In this document: in pieces, positions 50,462 through 59,403 of the stretch
Layout: each line of letters begins with the position of its first letter
Position numbering within the stretch: the stretch's first letter is position 1
NCBI RefSeq assembly: GCF_001468285.1
Contig: NZ_LNSB01000002.1
Coordinates: 1 to 64,000 of the forward strand
Direction: 5' to 3'
Length of the DNA: 64,000 bases
Source: Sphingopyxis sp. HIX
Lineage (GTDB): Bacteria > Pseudomonadota > Alphaproteobacteria > Sphingomonadales > Sphingomonadaceae
Made by a program: the position numbers and the translations under genes
Notes under the pieces: generated by a model
Database searches by the model: none
What the model was told of the DNA's origin: nothing
The model's input: the letters and a program-made list of their open reading frames with translations, nothing else

Positions 50462-50763
50462 GCTGGCGACCTCACCTCGCGAAGCTTCTCTGTCCCACGA
50501 GCCATAACGCTCACGCAATACCGATTCAAAGCTATCGAAACTATAGCGACAGGGCATTGGGAAAGCAGTCTGATATAAAGCTATAGTCGAGGCGGGATTA
50601 TCGCGAGTCATAGTGATGAATTGCGTGTCTCTACTGATTTAACACCCGGTTGTCTGAACATCAGCTTTGCGATCCGCTCGATATCTTTCCTTTGCGAGGG
50701 TCATCTACGCATTAGCCTGAGATGAAGTCGGTCGGTCTGTCGTGACGAGCAAGGGGGTTCGGC
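50462..50763. other. Divergent promoter region between nadE and the molybdoenzyme
   Basis: About 300 bases without a gene. It holds the activator-type site listed separately and a nine-codon frame at 50616-50642 (MNCVSLLI) that has no ribosome binding site. The nadE promoter must lie here on the reverse strand, but I could not place it. Confidence 0.4.
50532..50591 (+). promoter_or_regulatory. Activator-type promoter of the molybdoenzyme operon
   Basis: CTATCGAAACTATAG at 50532-50546 has T-N11-A spacing and CTAT/ATAG arms. ATTGG starts 24 bases from it (50556), and ATAGTCGAG lies 51 bases from it (50583). The architecture matches the msrB promoter. The gene starts at 50764, leaving a long leader. 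Confidence 0.6.
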
Positions 50764-51369
50764 ATGGTCACCAGAGGTTTCACCGGCCGCGGTTCAGGCG
50801 GCGACCACGAGGGCCGTATTCCGCCAGGTCAACATCTCGTGGAGAACTTTCCCGTTCTTACCGCTGGGCCAACGCCTCGTATCGAGACGTCCGACTGGAA
50901 GTTCACGGTCAAGATCGGTCCGAGACCCGTGAAGGTCTGGAGTTGGAGTGAATTCAACGCCCTTCCAAAGACCAAAGTGACCAAAGACATTCACTGCGTC
51001 ACGTCCTGGTCCAAGCTCGACACGAAGTGGGAAGGCGTGCTGATCGAGGACATCCTCGCTGACGCTGAAGTTAAACAGCCAACAGACTTCGTTCTCGCGC
51101 ACTGCTACGATGGCTATTCGACGAATGTTCCGCTCGCGGACATGTTGTCCGGCAAAGCTATGGTCGCGCTGAGCTACGCGGGCCAGCCGCTTCCCCGCGA
51201 CCATGGCGGACCGGCGCGCCTTCTTGTTCCGCATCTCTACTTCTGGAAGTCCGCCAAGTGGGTGAATGCGCTGCAGTTCACCACTCGCGACGAGGCCGGG
51301 TTCTGGGAGTTGCGCGGTTATCACATCTACGGTGATCCGTGGCGCGAGCAACGGTACACCCATGACTGA
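50764..51369 (+). CDS. Sulfite-oxidase-like molybdopterin oxidoreductase, no Tat signal
   Basis: A 201-residue protein with the sulfite oxidase/MsrP (YedY) molybdenum-cofactor fold. The Mo-ligand Cys is in TKDIHCVTSWSKLDTKWEGV near residue 80, and PRDHGGPARLLVPHLYFWKS, then AKWVNALQF, near 141 is the substrate/cofactor region. No twin-arginine signal is present, so it should be cytoplasmic, unlike MsrP. The substrate is unknown; sulfoxides are a guess from the neighbouring msr genes. AAGGGGG precedes the ATG. A flavin reductase gene overlaps its end, forming a redox pair. Confidence 0.88.
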   Translation: MVTRGFTGRGSGGDHEGRIPPGQHLVENFPVLTAGPTPRIETSDWKFTVKIGPRPVKVWSWSEFNALPKTKVTKDIHCVTSWSKLDTKWEGVLIEDILADAEVKQPTDFVLAHCYDGYSTNVPLADMLSGKAMVALSYAGQPLPRDHGGPARLLVPHLYFWKSAKWVNALQFTTRDEAGFWELRGYHIYGDPWREQRYTHD

Positions 51370-52108
51370 GTTCGATGCGCAACCCGCGTCGTGGCAGTCA
51401 GGCGTGATCGACGAAATCGTCCAACAGACACCGAGTATCAAGAGCTTTTTCCTGCGGTTGCAGGAACCATTCGTCCATACAGCAGGCCAGCACGTCGACG
51501 TCCGGCTGACCGCCCCAGACGGCTATCAGGCGATGCGCAGTTATTCGATCGCATCGTCGGCGGGCTCTTCACCGATCCTGGAACTCGCCATCGAGCGCCT
51601 GCCGAATGGCGAAGTTTCGCCATTCTTCCACGACGTCGCCGCAGCCGGCGACGAGATCGAACTCAGGGGACCGCTTGGAGGCCACTTTCTTTGGCCCGAG
51701 CCTACCGACAAGCCGGTGCTGCTGATCGGCGCAGGTTCAGGCGTGGTGCCGCTGATGGCGATGATCCGGCAGCGTCGGGCATCGGCACAGGCCGTTCCAG
51801 TCGCTCTGCTCTTGTCGGCGCGAACCGCTGAGGACGTGCTCTTCTCCAGCGAACTCCACTCAATCGAGATGAGCGATCCCACGTTCATCTTGACGCTCGC
51901 GATTACGCGAGAAGCGCCAACGCGCGCCTCGGACTATGGCCGACGGATCGACGATGGGATGGTCCAGGCGACAATCGCACGTCTCGGTCGCGACCCGGGC
52001 CACGTGTTCGTTTGCGGGTCGAACGGTTTCGTCAACATCGCGACGGACAGCGCATTGTCGGCAGGGCTGGGCGTCTCGATCATCAAGACCGAGCGCTACG
52101 GTGGGTAG
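51362..52108 (+). CDS. Ferredoxin-NADP reductase-like flavoprotein
   Basis: A 248-residue FNR-family oxidoreductase. The FAD domain has QAMRSYSIASSAG near residue 57 (RxYS), and the NAD domain has PVLLIGAGSGVVPLMAMIRQ near 118 and DPGHVFVCGSNGFVN near 215. No iron-sulfur domain follows, so it would pass NAD(P)H electrons directly. It overlaps the molybdoenzyme gene by eight bases and is probably its electron donor; this pairing is inferred from the overlap. The reductase is complete for a domain of this type. Confidence 0.88.
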   Translation: MTEFDAQPASWQSGVIDEIVQQTPSIKSFFLRLQEPFVHTAGQHVDVRLTAPDGYQAMRSYSIASSAGSSPILELAIERLPNGEVSPFFHDVAAAGDEIELRGPLGGHFLWPEPTDKPVLLIGAGSGVVPLMAMIRQRRASAQAVPVALLLSARTAEDVLFSSELHSIEMSDPTFILTLAITREAPTRASDYGRRIDDGMVQATIARLGRDPGHVFVCGSNGFVNIATDSALSAGLGVSIIKTERYGG

Positions 52109-52180
52109 GGGCGGCCAGATGATCGCATCCCATCACGCGGGAGCGCCCAGCTCAAGCTCTGTCCGGGAAAGGCTTCGCGC

Positions 52181-53194
52181 ATGACCATCATGGCCCGTCA
52201 ATTTCACCTTAAAAGTCGTCCCGAAGGGCTACCGCAGGCCAACAACTTCGAACTCGTCGAGCAGGATCTCCCCGCGCCAGAGCGAGGACAACTGCTCGTC
52301 GCCAACCGGTGGCTCTCCGTTGACCCTTACATGCGCGGCCGCATGACCGGTCGAGAAAGCTATATGCCGCCCTTCCAAGTTGGCGAGCCTCTGGATGGCG
52401 CCGCGATCGGCGTCATAGTCGAAAGCAAGGATGAACGGTTCAGCCCTGGCGAGGTCGTGAGCCACTTTGCCGGCTGGCGCGACCGCGCGATCATCGACGC
52501 CGCATCCGCTACTAAGATCGATACGACGATTCCAGAGCAGGCGTATCTGGGCCCGCTCGGTTTCCCAGGCTTCGCCGCCTACATCGGCATGCTCCAGATC
52601 GGAAAGCCGCGAGCTGGCGAAACTGTGTTCGTGTCAGCAGCAGCGGGTTCGGTCGGATCGCTCGCTGTCCAAATCGCAAAGATCAAGGAATGCCGAGTCG
52701 TTGCGTCCGCGGGCGGCGAGGACAAATTGCGTTGGCTGCGCGAGGAAGCAGGCGCTGATGCCACGATAAACTACAAGAATACGGACGACATGGTCGCAGC
52801 ACTTCGCGAAGCTGCGCCTAAGGGTGTCGACATCTATTTCGACAACGTCGGTGGCACGCACCTGGAAGCGGCGCTTGAGGCGGCCAATGACTTCGCACGC
52901 TTCGCTCTGTGCGGAATGATCGAGCAATACAATAGCGAGCCGGTCGGTCCCCGCAATATCTATGCGGTTATTGAGAAGAGCCTCCTGCTGCAAGGCTTCG
53001 TCACCATCCACAACATGTCGGTTTGGGAGGATTTCCAGCGCGACGTCACCCGGTGGATCGCCGATGGGAAGGTCAAATGGCAGGAGACGGTTGTTCACGG
53101 CCTCGAGAGAACCCCTTCGGCGTTCCTCGATCTCTTCGCCGGAAAAAACATCGGAAAGATGGTCATCGACCTCAGGGATGGGGAGACGCCCTGA
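52181..53194 (+). CDS. NADP-dependent oxidoreductase (CurA/PTGR-type MDR)
   Basis: A 337-residue medium-chain dehydrogenase/reductase. The Rossmann motif is VFVSAAAGSVGSLAVQIAKI near residue 150, and there is no zinc-ligand pattern, so it is a zinc-free reductase like PTGR/CurA that reduces the double bond of enones. VDPYMRGRM near 48 and DIYFDNVGGTHLEAAL near 217 are diagnostic. Such enzymes detoxify reactive electrophiles. GGAAAGG supports the ATG at 52181; the ATG at 52190 is an alternative. It follows the FNR gene by 72 bases. Confidence 0.9.
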   Translation: MTIMARQFHLKSRPEGLPQANNFELVEQDLPAPERGQLLVANRWLSVDPYMRGRMTGRESYMPPFQVGEPLDGAAIGVIVESKDERFSPGEVVSHFAGWRDRAIIDAASATKIDTTIPEQAYLGPLGFPGFAAYIGMLQIGKPRAGETVFVSAAAGSVGSLAVQIAKIKECRVVASAGGEDKLRWLREEAGADATINYKNTDDMVAALREAAPKGVDIYFDNVGGTHLEAALEAANDFARFALCGMIEQYNSEPVGPRNIYAVIEKSLLLQGFVTIHNMSVWEDFQRDVTRWIADGKVKWQETVVHGLERTPSAFLDLFAGKNIGKMVIDLRDGETP

Positions 53195-53269
53195 CGGGCG
53201 GCGCCTGCCGTCAGCGGACCGCACCACGCCACCTCGTCTAATTAAAATCTTTTGCTTTGGGAGATCACC

Positions 53270-54535
53270 GTGAGCCGCTTCGCTGAACCAGTTTTCATAG
53301 CCGCAGGCTTGCGGACACCATTCGGCCGTGGCGGAGGAGCGCTGGCAAATTATGACGCGGCCTCATTGTCAGTGCCAGTCGTCCAAGAAATGGCGAAGCT
53401 TGCGGAGCCCGATCTGTCGATCTGGGGAACCGTCATCCCGAACCTGGGCTGGAGCAATATCGCTCGCGAAATCTGGCTGGACGCGAAGCTCAACCCCAAC
53501 GTTCCAGCATTCTCCGTAGTCCTAGCGTGCTCGACCAGCATGACCGCGAGCTTCGCCGCAGCCGGGATGCTCGGCGGCGGGCTCAACCTGATACTGGTCG
53601 GCGGGTCTGAGGTCATGAGCCGACCATCGCTCGCTCTCACCGCTGAGGCATCTAAACGACTCACCGATCTCTTCGCGCAGGATCCGGCCGCAGCACTTGC
53701 CGCCCTGGGGGCGTTGACCCCTCAAGACTATGTGCTCCCCACGAAGGGCTGGGCCAACCGCCTTACGGGCAGGACGATGGGCGATCACATGGAGGAGACC
53801 GCCAAGGCGTGGCGCATCTCGCGTGAGGCTCAGGATGACTGGGCTCTAAAAAGCCACCAGCGCGCCGTCGCCGGCTGGAACGGCGGCTTCTTCGATGACC
53901 TCGTGATCTCGTTGCCGGAGCTTTCCCGCGATGCGAACCCGCGCGCGGACACATCCGCCGAACGTCTATCCGGTTTGAAGCCCGCCTTCGATCGTGAGAG
54001 CGGAATGGGTAGCCTGACAGCCGGCAACAGCTCCCCCATCACGGATGGGGCGGCCGGCTGTTGGGTGTCCAACGAGGAGGGTCTGAAGAGGCTGCCCGAT
54101 GGCACGCCCTATGCGCGGATAATCGACTACGAAGTCTCGGCGGTCGACCTGCGCACGGAGGGGCTGCTGATGGCGCCGTCATATGCCATTCCACGACTTC
54201 TCGCGCGCCATCACCTTGGCTTCGCCGACATCGCACTTTGGGAAATCCACGAGGCCTTCGCGGCACAGGTGCTGGCCAACGTCGCGGCCATCACCGATCC
54301 GAACTGGGTCCGAGAGAAGGCCCGTGTTTCGGCTGAGATGGGCAACTTCGATTGGGATCGCGTCAATCCGAACGGCGGCTCGGTAGCCATCGGACATCCC
54401 TTCGGCGCGACCGGCGCGCGTGATCTCAGCCAAGCTGTGAAAGAGCTGTGGGCCATGCCGGTCGGATCTCGAGGGATCGTCAGCATCTGCGCCGATGGTG
54501 GTCAAGGCACTGTCGCCCTCCTCGAACGCATCTGA
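53270..54535 (+). CDS. Acetyl-CoA C-acyltransferase (thiolase)
   Basis: A 421-residue thiolase. The nucleophilic Cys is in VVLACSTSMTASFAAAGM near residue 91 (usually CxSG, here CSTS), the second-domain motif NGGSVAIGHPFGATGAR is near 367, and EIHEAFAAQVL near 328 holds the His. The final active-site Cys is in SICADGGQG near 406. It would make or cleave a 3-ketoacyl-CoA. The start is a GTG, seven bases after GGGAG. It lies between two NAD(P)H oxidoreductases in a metabolic run with no clear pathway. Confidence 0.87.
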   Translation: MSRFAEPVFIAAGLRTPFGRGGGALANYDAASLSVPVVQEMAKLAEPDLSIWGTVIPNLGWSNIAREIWLDAKLNPNVPAFSVVLACSTSMTASFAAAGMLGGGLNLILVGGSEVMSRPSLALTAEASKRLTDLFAQDPAAALAALGALTPQDYVLPTKGWANRLTGRTMGDHMEETAKAWRISREAQDDWALKSHQRAVAGWNGGFFDDLVISLPELSRDANPRADTSAERLSGLKPAFDRESGMGSLTAGNSSPITDGAAGCWVSNEEGLKRLPDGTPYARIIDYEVSAVDLRTEGLLMAPSYAIPRLLARHHLGFADIALWEIHEAFAAQVLANVAAITDPNWVREKARVSAEMGNFDWDRVNPNGGSVAIGHPFGATGARDLSQAVKELWAMPVGSRGIVSICADGGQGTVALLERI

Positions 54536-54551
54536 TCGGAGGACGAAAAAA

Positions 54552-55622
54552 ATGAAGGCGATCCGCTTCCATGAGTTCGGCGCTCCCGATGTTCTTCGCT
54601 ATGAGGACGCGCCGACACCTGTGATAAAGCCGGGAGAGGTGCTCGTCCGTGTACAAGCGGCAGGCCTCAACCCGCCCGACTGGTATCTCCGCGAGGGATA
54701 CAAGGCTCTGCCGCCCGAGTGGCGGCCGTCGGTGACATTCCCCGCCATACCGGGCTCGGATGTGTCCGGGATCGTCGAGAAGGTCGCCGACGATGTGACC
54801 GCGTTCTCGCCGGGCGATGAAGTTTTCGGAATGATCCGCTTTCCCAGCTTCGGCGAGAGCCTGGGATACGCCGAGTATGTTTCCGCGCCTGCTTCCGACC
54901 TTGCGGCCAAGCCCCGACACCTGGACCACATTCATGCAGCCGCCGTTCCCATGTCGGGGCTGACCGCTTGGCAGTTCCTGATCGAGCTAGGCCATAACGA
55001 GCAGAACCCGCTGCAGTCCGAGCGCCACAGCCCGGTCCCGTTGGCTGGGAAGAGCGTTATGATCAACGGCGCTGCAGGGGGTGTCGGTCATCTGGCATTG
55101 CAGTTGGCAAAGCACGAAGGCGCGCGTGTCATCGCTGTCGCTTCAACCCGGCACGAAGCGTTCCTCCGCGAACTGGGTGCCGACGAGTTCATCGACTACA
55201 CGAAGACCAAACCCGAAGACGATGTGCGAGACATCGATCTTGTCGTCGATGCCGTCGGAGGTCCGACCTCCGGCCGCTTCCTTCGGACCATACGTCGGGG
55301 CGGAGCGCTGTTCCCGATTTTTCCCCTTGGTTTTGCCGGACATGATGAAGCTGCCGACCGGGGAGTGACCGTTTCGGCGACGCAGGTGCGTTCCAGTGGC
55401 GACCAGTTGGCCAAGCTAGCTCGCTTGCTCGACAGCGGTGCGGTTCGCGTCGCCGTCGACAGCACATACCCTCTTTCCGAAGCAGCCGCCGCTCACGAAC
55501 GCGCAGAGGCAGGCCATATCCAGGGCAAGATCGTCCTCGCCGTCGGTGACCCCATCGCCGATCAGAGCGGCCAAGCGGGCGTGCCGTCATCGCAGTGGCC
55601 GCCCCGCATGAGGGGGCACTGA
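54552..55622 (+). CDS. Zinc-free NADP oxidoreductase (quinone oxidoreductase-like)
   Basis: A 356-residue medium-chain reductase of the quinone oxidoreductase type. MKAIRFHEFGAPDVLRYED at the start, GLNPPDWYLREGY near residue 38, the Rossmann motif MINGAAGGVGHLALQLAKHE near 169 and LVVDAVGGPTSGRFL near 233 are diagnostic. Zinc ligands are absent. NADPH-dependent reduction of quinones or enones is expected. GGAGGA precedes the ATG by eight bases, and the thiolase stop is 16 bases upstream. The last 20 residues (GVPSSQWPPRMRGH) look non-conserved. Confidence 0.88.
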   Translation: MKAIRFHEFGAPDVLRYEDAPTPVIKPGEVLVRVQAAGLNPPDWYLREGYKALPPEWRPSVTFPAIPGSDVSGIVEKVADDVTAFSPGDEVFGMIRFPSFGESLGYAEYVSAPASDLAAKPRHLDHIHAAAVPMSGLTAWQFLIELGHNEQNPLQSERHSPVPLAGKSVMINGAAGGVGHLALQLAKHEGARVIAVASTRHEAFLRELGADEFIDYTKTKPEDDVRDIDLVVDAVGGPTSGRFLRTIRRGGALFPIFPLGFAGHDEAADRGVTVSATQVRSSGDQLAKLARLLDSGAVRVAVDSTYPLSEAAAAHERAEAGHIQGKIVLAVGDPIADQSGQAGVPSSQWPPRMRGH

Positions 55623-55688
55623 CATGACGCGGGAAACGCCGATGATCGGCCACGCTCGACCTTCGCGGCATCATCCAGGAGAACTGCG

Positions 55689-57293
55689 GTGAGCCTGAGC
55701 GCTGACAGAACCGATTTCGGGGCGGCACAACGGGCGCGGGCGCTTGCAGACCTCATGGTGCTCGACACACCGGATGAGCAAGCCTTCGACGATCTCGTTT
55801 TTGTCGCCGCAAAGGCCTGTGACGTTCCCATCGCGCTCATCACCCTGCTGGATACTGACCGGCAATGGTTCAAAGCCAAGTACGGGCTTGAGGTATGCGA
55901 GACGGAGATCGAACACTCGGTCTGTCGGATCGAGATCGATCAGGGCGATCTTCTCGAGATCGTCGATCTCACAAATGATGCGCGGACCAAGCGCAATCCG
56001 CTCGTCACAGGTGCCAGGCACTTTCGCGCCTACGCTGGCGCACCGCTCGTCCTGCGATCCGGAGCGATCGTGGGTCGCCTGTGCGTCATCGATACCGTTC
56101 CGCGGCCTAAAGGGCTCAGCGAGATGGAAAAGGCGATGCTGCAGGCGCTTGCCCGTCTCGCCAGCGAAAATCTCGAGCTGCGCCGGATCGCAACCGCGAG
56201 CGAGCGCCTCACAGCCCTGCAGACTGCCTTGGTCGAGATCGGCGAGACCATTCGGAGCAGCCACGATACCGCAGAGATGGCTTCGGCGACCGCCGCCATC
56301 GTCGGCCGAGCGCTCTCCGCGGACCGAGCCGGGTTCGGATCCGTCAACGAGGACGTCGATACGATCGACGTCGAAACCGATTGGACGGCGCCCGGGGCCG
56401 TGAGCATTGCCGGGCGCCACCGTCTCGACGAGTACGGGAACTTGCGCGAGCCGCTCGTCGTTGGCGACCCTCTCGTTGTTTGGGACGCCCTGACCGACGA
56501 TCGCACTCTGCACAATCTAGAGAGCGCAATGCGGGTCGGCGTTCGGTCGCTGGTCGACATGCCGGTTCGAGATCGTGGCAAAACCATCGCCGTTTTCTTC
56601 GTTCATTCGGCGCATCCCCGACCTTGGCCCGCAGAGGAAATCTCGTTCCTGCGAAGTGCGGCAGACCGGCTCGAGGCAGGCGTCGCGAGGCATCGTACCG
56701 AGCAGCAGCAACTCATAGTGAACGGCGAAATTGCTCACCGCCTGAAGAACATGCTCACCATGGTGCAGGCCATCGCGAGCCAAACGCTGCGAAGCGTCAC
56801 CGATCGCGAAGCGGTCTACGCCTTCGAGCGTCGGCTGATGGCTTTGAGCGCGGCGCACGACGCCTTGCTTCAAAGGAGTTGGACACAAGCTGATCTACAA
56901 GCTGTCGCGGCGACAGTGATCGACGCGATCGGGTTCTCAGATCGGGTCGACATGAGTGGGCCGGCGGTGGCGCTGGGGCCACGAGCGGCGCTCTCGTTTT
57001 CCCTCATCGTCCACGAGTTGCTGACGAACGCCTGCAAATACGGCGCGCTGACCAGTGACGACGGCCACGTCTCGCTGTCGTGGGATGTCGAAGTCGGCCA
57101 GGACGACGACCTTCTCCGCGTAAAATGGCGAGAACGGGGTGGGCCACCGGTTGTGCCGCCAACTCGCCGAGGCTTTGGATCGAAGCTGATCAACATCGGC
57201 CTGGTCGGCACCGGAGGCGTCGATGTTCGCTTCGAGCCCGCCGGGTTAACGGCCGATCTGCACGCCTCCATGCGTCACCTGGTTCAAGGTTGA
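55689..57293 (+). CDS. GAF-domain HWE-type histidine kinase
   Basis: A 534-residue cytoplasmic sensor kinase. Residues about 20-165 are a GAF domain (VLDTPDEQAFDDLVFVAAKA near 23) with Cys residues at VCETEIEHSVCRIEID near 68. Residues 180-335 are a second GAF-like domain. From about 345 comes the phosphoacceptor region EIAHRLKNMLTMVQAIASQT, and the ATPase domain has LIVHELLTNACKYGAL near 440. The WRERGGPPV near 479 is the HWE-family Trp-x-Glu motif. It starts at a GTG with GGAGAA upstream. The response regulator follows. Confidence 0.88.
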   Translation: MSLSADRTDFGAAQRARALADLMVLDTPDEQAFDDLVFVAAKACDVPIALITLLDTDRQWFKAKYGLEVCETEIEHSVCRIEIDQGDLLEIVDLTNDARTKRNPLVTGARHFRAYAGAPLVLRSGAIVGRLCVIDTVPRPKGLSEMEKAMLQALARLASENLELRRIATASERLTALQTALVEIGETIRSSHDTAEMASATAAIVGRALSADRAGFGSVNEDVDTIDVETDWTAPGAVSIAGRHRLDEYGNLREPLVVGDPLVVWDALTDDRTLHNLESAMRVGVRSLVDMPVRDRGKTIAVFFVHSAHPRPWPAEEISFLRSAADRLEAGVARHRTEQQQLIVNGEIAHRLKNMLTMVQAIASQTLRSVTDREAVYAFERRLMALSAAHDALLQRSWTQADLQAVAATVIDAIGFSDRVDMSGPAVALGPRAALSFSLIVHELLTNACKYGALTSDDGHVSLSWDVEVGQDDDLLRVKWRERGGPPVVPPTRRGFGSKLINIGLVGTGGVDVRFEPAGLTADLHASMRHLVQG

Positions 57294-57300
57294 TGGGAGT

Positions 57301-57669
57301 ATGGGTGGAATGGTGAAACCCGTGGTGCTCGTCGTCGAAGACGAACCACTTCTCCGTCTGTTTGCGACGGACATGATCGAGGAGGCGGGCTTCGAAGTCT
57401 TGCAGGCGCCGAATGCATCCGCCGCGCTCATGACCTTGGAGGAACGACTGGATGTGCGCGTCGTGTTCACGGACGTGAACATGCCCGGCGGGATCGATGG
57501 CATCATGCTCGCCATTTGCATCCGCCGGCGGTGGCCGACCATTCAGATCATCATCACGTCCGGGAGGCCTTGGCCGGTCGAGGCCGTCGTTCCAGCGGAC
57601 GTTGTGTTCTTCGCCAAGCCATACCGGCAAGACCGGGTTTTGGACACGGTCCGAAAGATGGCGGCGTGA
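57301..57669 (+). CDS. Single-domain response regulator
   Basis: A 122-residue CheY-like receiver. Acidic residues are VVEDEPLLRLFATDMIEEAG near residue 11, the phospho-acceptor Asp is in VVFTDVNMPGG near 58, and FFAKPY near 104 contains the conserved Lys. No output domain is present. It starts a few bases after the HWE kinase, so it is probably its partner in a phosphorelay, as is common in sphingomonads. The ATG at 57310 is an alternative start. Confidence 0.88.
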   Translation: MGGMVKPVVLVVEDEPLLRLFATDMIEEAGFEVLQAPNASAALMTLEERLDVRVVFTDVNMPGGIDGIMLAICIRRRWPTIQIIITSGRPWPVEAVVPADVVFFAKPYRQDRVLDTVRKMAA

Positions 57670-57831
57670 TGCCCAGCGCCTCAACCAACTCGGACGCCAA
57701 AGCGGCGAGGTCCACGAGTGCACCTTCGAAATCGAGCTTCTCTACCCCGGGGCGCAAGCCTTTGCCTTCACCTTCGGATGGCCCCCGCGAATCCGGCCGG
57801 CCCGTCATCCCTCAACGATTGGAGACACGAC

Positions 57832-58146
57832 ATGAAGCCTGAAGTCCTCATCTACACCACGAGTTGGTGCCCGTTCTGCCGCCGCGCGAAGGCGCTCCTC
57901 CAAGAGAAGGGCGTGGCATTCACCGAGCTTGATATCGAAGCCGATCCTGCACACCGGAAGGCGATGATCGAGTCGTCGGGGCGAAGCACCGTGCCGCAGA
58001 TCTTCATCAACGAGACGCATGTCGGCGGCTCCGACGATCTCGTTGCGCTCGATGCAACTGGCTCGCTCGACAAGCTGCTTGCCGGACAACCCCGGCAAAC
58101 TGATTTGTCCCGCCCGATAGGGCCACTGGGCGATGCAAGTGGCTGA
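57832..58146 (+). CDS. grxC: Glutaredoxin 3-type protein
   Basis: A 104-residue dithiol glutaredoxin. The active site is YTTSWCPFCRRAKALL near residue 12 (CPFC), the cis-Pro motif is GRSTVPQIFI near 49 and the GG motif HVGGSDDLVAL near 64. It reduces disulfides with glutathione and could recycle MsrA/MsrB. The start MKPEVLIY at 57832 has TGGAGA upstream; a longer frame to 57718 was rejected. About 160 bases before it carry no recognised gene. The C-terminal 15 residues are extra to the usual length. Confidence 0.92.
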   Translation: MKPEVLIYTTSWCPFCRRAKALLQEKGVAFTELDIEADPAHRKAMIESSGRSTVPQIFINETHVGGSDDLVALDATGSLDKLLAGQPRQTDLSRPIGPLGDASG

Positions 58147-58167
58147 ACGACAAGAGAGGATTCCGGT

Positions 58168-58449
58168 TTGGTCTCAGCAGTTTGGAACGATGTCATCCTC
58201 GCGGTCAGCGACGAGACTGTGGTGGTGGACGGAAACCATTATTTCCCGCCTCAATCGGTTGACCGGCAGTATCTGGAACCGAGCGAGTACACGTCTGTCT
58301 GTCCCGTGAAGGGGACGGCGCAATACTTCCATCTCCAGGTCGGCGACCGGCGCAATGCAAACGCCGCCTGGACGTACGCCGACCCTTCTCCGGCGGCGCA
58401 CTCCATCAAGGATCACATCGCCTTCTGGAAAGGCGTCAACGTCGCTTAG
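58168..58449 (+). CDS. DUF427 domain protein
   Basis: A 93-residue DUF427 protein. The signature DVILAVSDETVVVDGNHYFP near residue 8, LEPSEYTSVCPVKGTAQYFH near 36 and AWTYADPSPAAHSIKDHIAF near 66 are all present. The family has a tetramer-like beta fold and an unknown function. The start is a TTG at 58168 with GAGAGGA five bases upstream; no ATG or GTG is better placed. It follows glutaredoxin by 21 bases. Confidence 0.82.
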   Translation: MVSAVWNDVILAVSDETVVVDGNHYFPPQSVDRQYLEPSEYTSVCPVKGTAQYFHLQVGDRRNANAAWTYADPSPAAHSIKDHIAFWKGVNVA

Positions 58450-58487
58450 CCGTCAGCCGGCCATTAGACTTCAAAAAGGAACCGCCG

Positions 58488-59243
58488 ATGTCGAAAGTTT
58501 TGGACGGCAAAGTCGCTATCATCACGGGTGGCTCTCGGGGCCTTGGCGCCGTGCTGGCGGCGACGCTCGCCGATCAGGGAGCCGATATTGCTATCACCTA
58601 CGCTGCTTCGGCCGATAAAGCCGAGTCCGTCGCCGAGGTGGTGAGGGCCAAAGGCGTTCGCGCTCTCGCGATCCGATGCGATCAAGCGGATACGTCCGCC
58701 GCCAAGCCCATGGTCGAGCAGGTCGTAGCTGAACTCGGCAAGCTCGACATCTTGATCAACAACGCCGCAATCGCCGTCCAAGGAAAATTGGTCGACGATC
58801 CGACGCTCGATTCCGCTGCGTTCGACAGGCAGTGGATGGTCAATGTGCTTGGGACCGTGGCGATCACGCGCGCGGCGGCCCAGAAAATCTCTGACGGTGG
58901 CCGCATTGTCTTCATCGGTTCCGGCCTGGGTACCCGAGCGATCGTGCCGGGAATTGCCGACTACGCAGGAACCAAGGCAGCGATCACAGGATATGCCCGA
59001 GGGGTGCAGCGCGATCTTGGCCCACGCAACATTACCGTCAATGTGGTCCAACCTGGCATCATGCCGACGGACATGACCGGAGAAGTTGCTGAGAATTTTC
59101 CGCAGGCCGTCATCGATATGCATCCCATCCGTCGGATCGCCACGATTGAAGAAGTGGCGGGCGCCGTCAGTTACCTCGTTAGTCCCGCTGCAAGCTACAC
59201 AGCTGGCGCGGTGATAGATGTGTCAGGGGGCGTCCTGGTCTGA
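58488..59243 (+). CDS. Short-chain dehydrogenase/reductase (FabG-like)
   Basis: A 251-residue classical SDR. The cofactor motif is AIITGGSRGLGAVLAATLA near residue 10, NNAAIAV follows near 90, the catalytic Tyr and Lys are in DYAGTKAAITGYARG near 163, and the C-terminus GGVLV is typical. NADPH-dependent reduction of a carbonyl substrate is expected; the substrate is unknown. Thr-Gly-Gly-x-x-x-Gly-x-Gly and an Arg at the cofactor edge fit NADP. It begins 38 bases after DUF427. Confidence 0.92.
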   Translation: MSKVLDGKVAIITGGSRGLGAVLAATLADQGADIAITYAASADKAESVAEVVRAKGVRALAIRCDQADTSAAKPMVEQVVAELGKLDILINNAAIAVQGKLVDDPTLDSAAFDRQWMVNVLGTVAITRAAAQKISDGGRIVFIGSGLGTRAIVPGIADYAGTKAAITGYARGVQRDLGPRNITVNVVQPGIMPTDMTGEVAENFPQAVIDMHPIRRIATIEEVAGAVSYLVSPAASYTAGAVIDVSGGVLV

Positions 59244-59403
59244 AACGATGCGCGACGGGCGTGTCACGCGGATAGCTGAAGGACGATCGCTTCCGCGCCT
59301 CAGCGCTCCGTTGAAATCCGGGCAGCAGATCGGCTGATCCTGCAGGGCCCATTATTCTCGAAGCCATAGTGGATAAAGCTTCCGCATTTCAGGAGTTCAT
59401 AGA

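Noticed and set aside
57669..57842. 57-codon frame after the response regulator (TGATG overlap)
   Set aside because: It is Ser/Pro-rich without a motif, and overlaps the start of glutaredoxin; read as chance.
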